DNA of 11,475 bases, from positions 1 through 11,475 of the forward strand of contig JAJCYN010000054.1 in NCBI GenBank assembly GCA_029262915.1, written 5' to 3'. The notes beneath the pieces were generated by a model, which searched no databases, was not told the DNA's origin, and saw only the letters and a list, made by a program, of their open reading frames with translations. The DNA comes from Flavobacteriales bacterium. Its GTDB lineage: Bacteria > Bacteroidota > Bacteroidia > Flavobacteriales_E > Vicingaceae. The position numbers were made by a program, and so were the translations under genes. This document shows positions 1-7,304 of this stretch, piece after piece; position 1 is the first letter of the stretch; each line of letters opens with the position of its first letter.

Positions 1-2078
1 TTACCTCTTTTTGCTTTTCTTCCTGCTCTACCACTTACCTGACTCATTAGTTGGTAAGAACGTTCAAACGCTCTAAAATCAGGAAAATTGAGCATACTAT
101 CAGCATTTAAAATTCCGACAACAGAAACATTATCAAAGTCCAGACCTTTAGTTACCATTTGTGTTCCTACCAACACGTCAATATCGCCTTCTTCAAAATC
201 AGTAATTAATCGATGATAAGCATTTTTAGTACGAGTAGTATCGGCATCCATTCGTGCGACCTTTATATTAGGAAAATAAAGGGCTAGCTCTTCTTCAATT
301 TGTTCAGTACCAAAACCTTTCAACGTAACTCTTGGGCTACCACATTTACCGCAAGTAGTGGGCATTTGTTTATTGGTACCGCAATAATGACATTTTAACA
401 AATTGGCATATTTGTGATAGGTTAGTGAAACATCACAATTTTTACATTCAGGAACATGACCACATTCCTCGCACAATAAAAATGGAGCATAACCTCTGCG
501 GTTTTGAAACAAAATGATTTGTTCTTTATTCTTAAAAGCTTCTTCCATCAATTCCATTAACAAAGGAGAAAAATGCGATTTCATTTTCTTCTTTCGCGTA
601 GCTTCTTTAATATCGGCACATAGTATTTCAGGTAACTGAACGCCACCATGTCTTTTTGTAATCTCTACTAAGCCAAATTTTCCTTCTTTAGCGTTCCAAT
701 AGCTTTCTATCGCGGGAGTGGCGGAACCCATTAGCACCTTAGCATCATGGAAATTTGCTAAAACAATGGAAGCATCTCTCGCGTTGTACCTTGGAGCAGG
801 TTGATATTGTTTAAAACTGTTTTCGTGTTCCTCGTCAATAATAATTAAGCCCAAACTGCTAAAAGGTAAAAACATTGCAGATCGGGCACCCATTACAATC
901 TGGAATTTGGAAGATTTACTCACTTCAAAATCCAACACTTTATTCCAAACCTCAACACGTTCATTTTCATTAAACTTAGAATGATAGACACCAATTACAT
1001 CACCAAAAACTTTTTGCAAACGCGTAATTAATTGGGTTGTTAAAGCTATCTCAGGCAGCAAATAAAGCACTTGCTTACCTTTTTCTAATGCTTCCTGTAT
1101 TAGCTTTATATAGATTTCTGTTTTACCAGAAGAAGTTACTCCGTGCAACAACACAACATCCTTTTCTTTAAATTGCGTTTTAATTTCAGTAAATGCTTTT
1201 ACTTGATGTTCGTTTAAGGGTTTATCACCAATTAGTTCTTTTCCATAATTTCCTATACGATCAACGGCAACGTCATAAACTTCAAATATATTTTTCTTAA
1301 CCAATTCCTTAATAATGGAGGAGCTAACATTCGTAGATTTTTGTAGGTCCGCTTTTTTTACTTCAATAGACTCATCATTATAACGGTTAGACAGTTTAAT
1401 GAAAGACATTAAGGTATCCAACTGCTTTTTTGCTCGAGTAATTTTATTAAAAATTTGCTCTAAGTTTTTTTCGTTATTGGCAAATTCAGTTAAACGGACG
1501 TAAGGAATTAGCTTGACTTTGTATTTTCTTTTTAAATCTTCTTCAACAACAATGGCTCTTTTCTCTATTAAAGATTTAACTATTTTATGTACATTTTTAA
1601 TGTTTAGGATTTCAGAAATTTCTTGAAGATTCAGAATATTTCTAATCTCTAATGCTTCATATATTTGATACTCTTTATCAGTTAAATCATTAATGGCATG
1701 ACCTTCAAATTCAGTATTAATAAGAATTTTAGTTTCACTTGCCAATTTAAGTGCTCCAGGTAAAGCGGCATTAAATACGTCACCCGGATTGGCAATATAA
1801 TAATCAGCAATCCAATCCCAATGTTGGAGTTGCTTTCCGTTTACAATGGGTTTTTCATCTAATAATGATTCTACATATTTTGCTTGGTACTGAGTAGGAG
1901 GAGAATTATGAATATGTTTTACCAAAGCTGAGTATAATTTACCTCCTCGGCCAAAAGGAACAACAGCTCGTTGTCCAATTTGTATAGCTTGGTTTAACTC
2001 TTCTGGTAAACGATAAGTGAATAAATTCGGTAACGAAAGTGGTAATATTACATCTATGAATTTAGTTTCTTTACTCAT
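1..2078 (-). CDS. priA: Primosomal protein N' (replication restart helicase PriA), C-terminus missing
   Basis: PriA is a 3'-to-5' superfamily 2 DNA helicase that recognises abandoned replication forks and starts primosome reassembly. The visible 692 residues begin at ATG 2078 and run off the left edge with no stop. The N-terminal part (about 1-110) fits the 3'-DNA-end-binding domain. Walker A is GVTSSGKT at residues 313-320, Walker B is DEEH at 415-418, and a GSATP motif follows. Eight zinc-binding cysteines lie in four pairs at 536/539, 545/548, 563/566 and 576/579. Motifs V and VI are visible as GTQMVTKG and QVSGRAGR just before the edge. Bacteroidota PriA proteins are usually about 800 residues, so roughly 100-130 residues are missing. 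The start lies 8 bp after the pfkA stop with no promoter between, so it is probably the last or a late gene of an rlmL-pfkA-priA operon. Confidence 0.97.
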   Translation of the reverse strand, partial: MSKETKFIDVILPLSLPNLFTYRLPEELNQAIQIGQRAVVPFGRGGKLYSALVKHIHNSPPTQYQAKYVESLLDEKPIVNGKQLQHWDWIADYYIANPGDVFNAALPGALKLASETKILINTEFEGHAINDLTDKEYQIYEALEIRNILNLQEISEILNIKNVHKIVKSLIEKRAIVVEEDLKRKYKVKLIPYVRLTEFANNEKNLEQIFNKITRAKKQLDTLMSFIKLSNRYNDESIEVKKADLQKSTNVSSSIIKELVKKNIFEVYDVAVDRIGNYGKELIGDKPLNEHQVKAFTEIKTQFKEKDVVLLHGVTSSGKTEIYIKLIQEALEKGKQVLYLLPEIALTTQLITRLQKVFGDVIGVYHSKFNENERVEVWNKVLDFEVSKSSKFQIVMGARSAMFLPFSSLGLIIIDEEHENSFKQYQPAPRYNARDASIVLANFHDAKVLMGSATPAIESYWNAKEGKFGLVEITKRHGGVQLPEILCADIKEATRKKKMKSHFSPLLMELMEEAFKNKEQIILFQNRRGYAPFLLCEECGHVPECKNCDVSLTYHKYANLLKCHYCGTNKQMPTTCGKCGSPRVTLKGFGTEQIEEELALYFPNIKVARMDADTTRTKNAYHRLITDFEEGDIDVLVGTQMVTKGLDFDNVSVVGILNADSMLNFPDFRAFERSYQLMSQVSGRAGRKAKRG

Positions 2079-2086
2079 TTTAATCT

Positions 2087-3058
2087 CTAACAAGAAAGCA
2101 CTTCTGCCAAATTCATTAAATTCATATTGAGTTTGTCGTGATGTTTTATGGCATTTTCAAAAGAAGTATAAATCACTTCTTTGTTTACAATACCAATCAT
2201 AACATTAGACTTACCCTCCAATAAGGAATTAACGGCTGCATTTCCCATTCGACTGGCTAAAACTCTATCCATAGCTGTTGGATTTCCTCCTCGCTGAATG
2301 TGACCTAAAACGGTAACTCTAGAATCATATTTAGGACATTTTTCTGTTACTTTTTTTGCTACTTCATAAGCCCCACCTAATTCATCACCTTCTGCAACGA
2401 TAACTATCATACTCGATTTTCTTCCATTACGATCCCCCTCTAATTTATCAATTAATTGATTGATGTAAGTGGTTTCTTCAGGAATTAAAATGGCTTCTGC
2501 TCCAACTCCAATTCCGCTCCTTAAAGCTATAAATCCGGCATCACGACCCATTACTTCTACAATAAATAAACGATTATGAGAACTCGCTGTATCTCTAATT
2601 TTATCTACAGCTTCAACCACTGTGTTTAATGCTGTATCATAACCAATAGTAAAATCGGTACCAAATAAATCGTTATCAATGGTTCCTGGAATTCCAACAA
2701 AAGGAATATTAAATTCTTTATTAAAAATGGCTGCTCCAGAGAATGTCCCATCGCCACCAATGGCAATTATTCCATCTAGGTCATGTTGCAGAATGTTTTT
2801 AAAAGCTTTTTTCCTTCCTTCGGGAGTATAAAATTCTTCACTTCTTGAACTTTTTAATATTGTCCCTCCTCGTTGAATAATATTACTTACTCCACGTGAT
2901 TCTATTGGATGGATTTTGCCATTAATTAATCCTTTGTACCCTTCACAAATTCCATACGATTGAATGTTGTTATAAGCACAAGTTCTAACTACAGCTCTAA
3001 TTGCTGCATTCATTCCAGGAGCATCTCCTCCAGATGTTAAAACGCCTATTTTTTTCAT
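2087..3058 (-). CDS. pfkA: ATP-dependent 6-phosphofructokinase
   Basis: PfkA phosphorylates fructose 6-phosphate to fructose 1,6-bisphosphate with ATP, the committed step of glycolysis, in the cytoplasm. The protein is 323 residues, close to the roughly 320 of bacterial PfkA. Visible motifs are GGDAPGMNAAIR at 10-21 (nucleotide binding), GGDG at 101-104, PGTIDND at 124-130 with catalytic Asp128, MGR at 170-172 and GHIQRGG at 252-258 (substrate binding). Gly104 and the Gly125 before the TIDND motif indicate the ATP-using rather than the pyrophosphate-using type. Arg21 and Arg25 match the allosteric ADP/PEP-site arginines of the E. coli enzyme, so allosteric control is plausible (inference). 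It starts 6 bp after the methyltransferase stop and ends 8 bp before priA. It has no promoter-like box of its own and no clear Shine-Dalgarno sequence. Confidence 0.97.
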   Translation of the reverse strand: MKKIGVLTSGGDAPGMNAAIRAVVRTCAYNNIQSYGICEGYKGLINGKIHPIESRGVSNIIQRGGTILKSSRSEEFYTPEGRKKAFKNILQHDLDGIIAIGGDGTFSGAAIFNKEFNIPFVGIPGTIDNDLFGTDFTIGYDTALNTVVEAVDKIRDTASSHNRLFIVEVMGRDAGFIALRSGIGVGAEAILIPEETTYINQLIDKLEGDRNGRKSSMIVIVAEGDELGGAYEVAKKVTEKCPKYDSRVTVLGHIQRGGNPTAMDRVLASRMGNAAVNSLLEGKSNVMIGIVNKEVIYTSFENAIKHHDKLNMNLMNLAEVLSC

Positions 3059-3064
3059 TTGAGT

Positions 3065-4243
3065 TTATCGATTCGTTTGGGGTTTCAATTTATGAATTTT
3101 TTTTGTTCCCTTATACATTTCGTACTTCATAAACCTGCATTCTAAACTTCCGTTAAAGAGTTTAATTTTTCGTGAAGGTCTTAATCCCACTTTTTTTAAA
3201 GCTTCCATATTGGAGCTGATGAGCCACGCATTCCAACCATCATACCTTGTTTTTAAGTTGTCTCCAAAGGCAGTGTATAGGTCATCCACATTTTCTCCTA
3301 TTCGTTCACCATAAGGAGGATTGCAAACAATTATACCTTTAAGTTGTGGTGCTTCAAAATCTGCGAAATCTTTTTTATGCAGCTCAATTTTATTGGTTAA
3401 ACCAGCGGCTTCAATGTTGGCTCGGCTCATTCCCATAACACGGGCATCATTATCAATACCTATTATTTTAAAATCGAAATCGACCTCTTCATCAAGTGCT
3501 TCATCAACTACTTTGTCAAATAGTTCTTCATCAAATGTTTTCCAATTCATAAACCCAAAAACAGCTCTGTTAATGTTTGGTGGGATATTGCAAGCTATCA
3601 TTGCAGCTTCAATTAATAATGTTCCAGAACCACAAAATAAATCAATAAAGTTTGATTTTTTATCCCAACCGCTTAGTAAAATCATTCCAGCTGCTAAATC
3701 TTCTTTTATGGGAGCTATACTTCTGCTATCTCTATAACCTCTTTTAAAAAGAGGGTCACCAGAGCTATCTAAACTTACTGTACATTCATTTTCATTATTG
3801 ATATGAAGGTTTATTCTAATGTGTGGTTGGTCTGTATCAACATCAGGGCGTTTCTCAAATTTATCTCTAAATCGGTCAGCAATAGCATCTTTAGCTTTAA
3901 AAGCTGCAAACTTAGTATGATTAAATATTTCAGAGAAAACGGTTGAGTCAATGGCAAAAGTTTGGTCTACATTAAAAATGTCTTCCCAAGCAATGTCTTT
4001 AATTTTATGATAAAGGTCATCGGCATTTTTAATTCTAAATGTTCTTATAGGAACGATTAGTCTGTTGGCAGATCGTAACCACAAATTGGCTTTGTATAGT
4101 GTTTCTTTGTTTCCTTCAAAAATAACTGCTCGCGTTACAACTTCAGTCTCCTTTACACCAAGTTGTCTTAATTCTTCAGTAAGAACCCCCTCTAAACCAT
4201 AAGAGGTTTTAGCAATTATTTTGAATTTATTTTCGGATTTCAT
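3065..4243 (-). CDS. rlmL: THUMP-domain class I SAM-dependent RNA methyltransferase (RlmL-like, probable 23S rRNA guanine-N2)
   Basis: This 392-residue protein combines an N-terminal ferredoxin-like/THUMP RNA-binding region (about 1-160) with a Rossmann-type methyltransferase domain (about 165-380). SAM-binding motif I is DLFCGSGT at 201-208, with IGIDND (Asp264) as the ribose-binding acidic motif. The catalytic motif is NPPYGER at 308-314, typical of N2-guanine or N6-adenine methylation. It corresponds to the N-terminal half of E. coli RlmL/YcbY (m2G2445 of 23S rRNA) and lacks the fused RlmK domain, as in B. subtilis YpsC-type proteins. The family is clear; the exact rRNA position is inferred from homologs. 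It is the first gene of the minus-strand operon, and pfkA begins 6 bp after its stop. A perfect TAnnTTTG box lies only 4 nt before its ATG, so the transcript may be nearly leaderless. Confidence 0.9.
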   Translation of the reverse strand: MKSENKFKIIAKTSYGLEGVLTEELRQLGVKETEVVTRAVIFEGNKETLYKANLWLRSANRLIVPIRTFRIKNADDLYHKIKDIAWEDIFNVDQTFAIDSTVFSEIFNHTKFAAFKAKDAIADRFRDKFEKRPDVDTDQPHIRINLHINNENECTVSLDSSGDPLFKRGYRDSRSIAPIKEDLAAGMILLSGWDKKSNFIDLFCGSGTLLIEAAMIACNIPPNINRAVFGFMNWKTFDEELFDKVVDEALDEEVDFDFKIIGIDNDARVMGMSRANIEAAGLTNKIELHKKDFADFEAPQLKGIIVCNPPYGERIGENVDDLYTAFGDNLKTRYDGWNAWLISSNMEALKKVGLRPSRKIKLFNGSLECRFMKYEMYKGTKKIHKLKPQTNR

Positions 4244-4247
4244 TTTA

Positions 4248-4255
4248 CAAAGATA
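4248..4255 (-). promoter_or_regulatory. Candidate -7 box (TATCTTTG) for the rlmL-pfkA-priA operon
   Basis: On the minus strand this octamer matches the Bacteroidota -7 consensus TAnnTTTG exactly. It ends 4 nt before the rlmL ATG, so transcription would start at or next to the start codon. No TTG -33 element is seen at the usual 17-21 bp spacing, where the A/T inverted repeat lies instead. The call rests on consensus matching alone. Confidence 0.5.
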
Positions 4256-4281
4256 ATTATTAGTTGATAGTTAATAATTAT
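4253..4281. repeat. Perfect 10-bp inverted repeat between divergent promoters, possible operator
   Basis: The arms are ATAATTATTA (4253-4262) and TAATAATTAT (4272-4281), separated by 9 nt, giving a centre-to-centre spacing of 19 bp. The left arm overlaps the rlmL -7 box and the right arm reaches the -33 TTG of the DinB-family gene. A dimeric regulator bound here could block both promoters. Both arms are pure A/T in an A/T-rich intergenic region, so chance is a real alternative. Confidence 0.35.
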
Positions 4282-4308
4282 TGGTAAAAAGATTAATCAT
4301 TACTTTCG
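4281..4308 (+). promoter_or_regulatory. Candidate promoter for the DinB-family gene and tRNA-Pro
   Basis: A TTG at 4281-4283 is followed after 17 bp by TACTTTCG (4301-4308), one mismatch from the Bacteroidota -7 consensus TAnnTTTG. The spacing fits the phylum's promoters. The box ends 23 nt before the ATG at 4332, leaving a short untranslated leader. No promoter is evident between the DinB gene and the tRNA, so this one may drive both. Confidence 0.5.
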
Positions 4309-4331
4309 TTTTAAATTAACATCATAATGCA

Positions 4332-4784
4332 ATGCAACAACAATTCGAAATTTTAACAGCAACAAGAAATAATCTTATAAATACTATTGAAGGGCTAACT
4401 TTAACTCAGTTAAATACAATTCCACCAAATTTTAAGAATAACGTTATATGGAATGTAGGGCACATTGCCGTTACCCAACAATTATTGTGCTATAAACTAT
4501 CAGGATTGGATATGCTATTAGATGAAGATTTTGTAGATAGATTTAAAAAAGGAAGCGAAGCTGTTAATGTTGTTCAAGAAGAGTTAGTATATATTAAGGC
4601 TCAATTATTGAGTTTACCTAGAAAATTACAAGAAGATTATAATGATTCAATTTTTAAAAACTATATCGAATATACAACGAGTTACAATGTAATTCTAAAT
4701 AATATTGAGGAGGCAATCCAGTTTAATAATGTGCACGAAGGGTTACATTTTGGATATATTATGGCTTTAAAGAAATTTATTTAA
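4332..4784 (+). CDS. DinB-family (DinB_2-like) putative metal-dependent protein
   Basis: This 150-residue protein has the features of the DinB/YfiT-like four-helix-bundle superfamily. It has an N-terminal helix with a WNVGHIA motif (His44) and a C-terminal HxxxH pair (His135 and His139, in HEGLHFG). These three histidines form the family's typical metal site, and all are present. Superfamily members include thiol transferases (bacillithiol or mycothiol dependent) and many proteins of unknown role. The name comes from a damage-induced B. subtilis gene and does not imply DNA polymerase IV. No signal peptide or membrane segment is visible, so it is probably cytoplasmic. It is divergent from rlmL and ends 9 bp before tRNA-Pro. 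The specific reaction cannot be inferred. An ATG at 4327 lies in another frame and is not the start. Confidence 0.85.
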   Translation: MQQQFEILTATRNNLINTIEGLTLTQLNTIPPNFKNNVIWNVGHIAVTQQLLCYKLSGLDMLLDEDFVDRFKKGSEAVNVVQEELVYIKAQLLSLPRKLQEDYNDSIFKNYIEYTTSYNVILNNIEEAIQFNNVHEGLHFGYIMALKKFI

Positions 4785-4793
4785 ATAATATTT

Positions 4794-4868
4794 CGGGATG
4801 TAGCATAGTCAGGTTAATGTGCTGGTCTGGGGGACCAGAGATCGGAGGTTCGAATCCTCTCATCCCGA
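4794..4868 (+). tRNA. tRNA-Pro (anticodon GGG)
   Basis: A complete 75-nt cloverleaf can be folded by eye. The acceptor stem CGGGATG/CATCCCG (7 bp) is followed by discriminator A at 4868. The D stem is GCAT/ATGT (4 bp with one G-U). The anticodon stem CTGGT/ACCAG encloses loop CTGGGGG with anticodon GGG at 4829-4831. The variable loop is AGATC, and the T arm is GGAGG-TTCGAAT-CCTCT with one G-U pair. The first base pair, C1-G72, and the sequence are typical of bacterial tRNA-Pro. The GGG anticodon reads CCC and CCU. The 3' CCA is not encoded, so it must be added by a nucleotidyltransferase. The gene begins 9 bp after the DinB-family stop. Confidence 0.96.
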
Positions 4869-4898
4869 CAATTAACATATTCAATACAATTTTAGTCT

Positions 4899-4906
4899 TA
4901 ATTTTG
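4899..4906 (+). promoter_or_regulatory. Candidate -7 box (TAATTTTG) for the TonB receptor operon
   Basis: The octamer matches TAnnTTTG exactly and ends 28 nt before the GTG start at 4935. It lies 30 nt after the tRNA end. No TTG -33 element is present at the expected distance, so either the promoter is activator dependent or the match is chance. Confidence 0.45.
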
Positions 4907-4934
4907 TGTTTCAAATTTAGAAAATTTTGATTTT

Positions 4935-7292
4935 GTGAAACCATTATTAGTTGTCTTTCTTATTTCTCTTTTTGCTTTTCAAGCCTCAGCTCAAAAAAAA
5001 TATACCATTAGTGGTTATGTAAAAGATAAAGCAACTGGAGAGAACTCGGTTGGAGCATCTGTTTATATCAAGGAGCTTCTAAAAGGTACAACATCAAATA
5101 CCTATGGATTTTATTCGATTACCATTGAAGAAGGTGAATACACATTGGTTGTTTCATATATAGGATTTAAAGAGATTGAACAAAAGGTTGTTCTTAATAA
5201 GAACATTCGCTTAAATTATGAAATAGAAGCTGATGTGATTGAGACAGATGAATTTAAAGTAATTGGAGAAAGGGAAGACCAGAATACCAATGAGGCTGTT
5301 ATGAGTACCGTTGAATTAGACGTAGAAAAAGTTAAAGCATTGCCAGCTATTTTTGGAGAAATAGATATACTAAAAACGATACAATTGTTACCAGGTGTTC
5401 AATCGGCAGGAGAAGGAAATTCTGGGTTTTATGTGAGAGGAGGAGGTCCCGATCAAAACTTAATTCTCTTAGATGGAGCCACAATTTACAATGCCTCTCA
5501 TTTATTTGGATTCTTTTCGGTTTTTAATGCAGATGCGATTAAAGATGTAAAATTGATTAAGGGTGGGATGCCTGCTGAATACGGAGGGAGATTGTCATCA
5601 GTACTTGATATTACTATGAATGATGGTGATATGAAAAAAGTTAAAGTAGATGGGGGAATAGGAATTATATCCTCTCGATTAACGGTACAAGGGCCTATAA
5701 AAAAAGATACGGCCTCGTTTATTGTTTCAGCAAGGCGAACCTATATTGGAGATTTGGCCCAACCTTTTATAAGTGATTCGTCCAAATTTAAAGGGAGTAA
5801 TTATTATTTTTATTATTTAAATGCCAAATTCAATTACATCATTTCTGATAAAGATAGGCTATTTTTAAGTGGCTATTTTGGTAGAGACGTATTTACCTTT
5901 AGAAACGCTGATGATGGTTTTGGGATGGACACTCCTTGGGGAAATTCTATTGTTTCATTGAGATGGAACCATTTATTTAATGATAAACTTTTTTTAAATA
6001 CATCGGTAATATTTACAAAATATCAATTTGAAGTTGGATTAGAACAAGATCAATTTGAGTTTAAATTATTTTCAGGAATTACGGATTGGAATGCAAAACT
6101 GGATTTTAATTATTTACCATCAATTCTCCACAATGTAAAGTTTGGAGCGAATTATATCTTCCACAAATTTGTGCCGAGTAACGCTTCAGCAAAATCAGGT
6201 GATGTAGATTTTAATACGGGTGACATTATTATAAATTATGCAAATGATATTGCTTTGTATGCATCAGATGATTGGGATATCAATGAAAAATTAAAAATAC
6301 ATGCAGGTTTGCGGTATTCATTATTCCAGCATATTGGACCTTTTAAGAGGTACAATAATGATGAGTTTGGGCATCCAAAAGATACAACGGTTTATGATAA
6401 GGGAGAAACAGTAAAATTATATCAAGGGCTTGAACCGAGATTTACAATGCGATACACGTTAAATGACAACTCATCTTTAAAAGCATCATACACTCAAAAT
6501 TACCAATACATTCATTTAGCTTCCTTCGCTTCGGTGTCATTACCAACAGACGTGTGGGTGCCAAGTTCAGATAAGGTAAAACCACAATTTTCTACCCAAT
6601 ATGCAGCAGGTTATTTTAGGAATTTTAAGAATAACAAATTTGAGACATCAGTGGAGGTTTATTATAAAACGATGGAGAACCAAGTAGAATATAGTGATGG
6701 AGCATTGCCTGAAGATAATGCTGGAAATAATGTTGATAATTCTTTCACGTTTGGTAAAGGATGGTCCTATGGACTGGAACTATTTTTGAAGAAAAAATAT
6801 GGAAAAGTAAATGGATGGATAGGCTATGCATTGTCGTGGGCGGAAAAGAATTTTGAAGAATTAAACAATGGAAATAATTTTTATACCCGATACGACAGAA
6901 GACATGATGCGTCCATAGTATTAACCTATGATATATCAAAACGATTAACGCTTGGAGCAACTTGGGTTTATGCTACAGGGAATGCACTGACATTACCTGT
7001 TTCGAGGTATGTGGTACAAGGACAAATAGTAAATGAATATGGTGAAAGAAATTGGTTTAGAATGGATGCATTCCATAGAATGGACTTGTCACTAACCTTA
7101 AAAGGGAAAGAAACTAAGAAATTTAAATCGAGTTGGAATTTTTCTATATACAATGTATATAACAGGAAGAATCCTTATTTTATTTATTTTGCTAATGAAG
7201 GAGACCCTAGTAACGGCAGCTTAGATGTACAAGCAAAACAAGTATCGTTGTTTGGAATTATACCATCAGTAGCTTGGAATTTTAGTTTTTAA
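4935..7292 (+). CDS. TonB-dependent outer-membrane receptor with carboxypeptidase-regulatory-like N-terminal domain
   Basis: TonB-dependent receptors import large or scarce substrates across the outer membrane using energy from TonB-ExbBD. This 785-residue protein starts at GTG 4935. A signal peptide (1-19, ending ASA before Gln20) is followed by a CarboxypepD_reg-like beta-sandwich (about 23-100). The plug domain (about 125-230) includes FYVRGGGPDQNLILLDG at 165-181 and GGMPAEYGGRLSSVLDI at 210-226. A long beta-barrel of alternating aromatic strands ends in the C-terminal Phe785, as expected for insertion by the BAM machinery. It is shorter than typical SusC proteins (about 1000 residues) and its partner is a DUF4249 lipoprotein rather than SusD, so it belongs to a different receptor subfamily. 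No enzyme or regulator that would reveal the substrate is adjacent. Confidence 0.93.
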   Translation: MKPLLVVFLISLFAFQASAQKKYTISGYVKDKATGENSVGASVYIKELLKGTTSNTYGFYSITIEEGEYTLVVSYIGFKEIEQKVVLNKNIRLNYEIEADVIETDEFKVIGEREDQNTNEAVMSTVELDVEKVKALPAIFGEIDILKTIQLLPGVQSAGEGNSGFYVRGGGPDQNLILLDGATIYNASHLFGFFSVFNADAIKDVKLIKGGMPAEYGGRLSSVLDITMNDGDMKKVKVDGGIGIISSRLTVQGPIKKDTASFIVSARRTYIGDLAQPFISDSSKFKGSNYYFYYLNAKFNYIISDKDRLFLSGYFGRDVFTFRNADDGFGMDTPWGNSIVSLRWNHLFNDKLFLNTSVIFTKYQFEVGLEQDQFEFKLFSGITDWNAKLDFNYLPSILHNVKFGANYIFHKFVPSNASAKSGDVDFNTGDIIINYANDIALYASDDWDINEKLKIHAGLRYSLFQHIGPFKRYNNDEFGHPKDTTVYDKGETVKLYQGLEPRFTMRYTLNDNSSLKASYTQNYQYIHLASFASVSLPTDVWVPSSDKVKPQFSTQYAAGYFRNFKNNKFETSVEVYYKTMENQVEYSDGALPEDNAGNNVDNSFTFGKGWSYGLELFLKKKYGKVNGWIGYALSWAEKNFEELNNGNNFYTRYDRRHDASIVLTYDISKRLTLGATWVYATGNALTLPVSRYVVQGQIVNEYGERNWFRMDAFHRMDLSLTLKGKETKKFKSSWNFSIYNVYNRKNPYFIYFANEGDPSNGSLDVQAKQVSLFGIIPSVAWNFSF

Positions 7293-7304
7293 AATGAATA
7301 GATT

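Noticed and set aside
3321..3737. Plus-strand open frame of 138 codons inside rlmL
   Set aside because: It is antisense to a strongly supported methyltransferase, its protein is serine/leucine-rich with no domain pattern, and it has no promoter; it is a shadow frame.
4332..4784. DNA polymerase IV (dinB) reading of the DinB-family gene
   Set aside because: The protein has 150 residues with a three-histidine metal site and no polymerase motifs; it belongs to the unrelated DinB/YfiT-like superfamily.
4794..4868. tRNA 3' end as an integration (att) site
   Set aside because: No integrase, phage gene or direct repeat of the tRNA 3' end is seen downstream; the next gene is a normal receptor gene.
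6745..7153. Minus-strand open frames inside the TonB receptor gene
   Set aside because: They overlap the beta-barrel coding region, are short, and show no recognisable motif or promoter.
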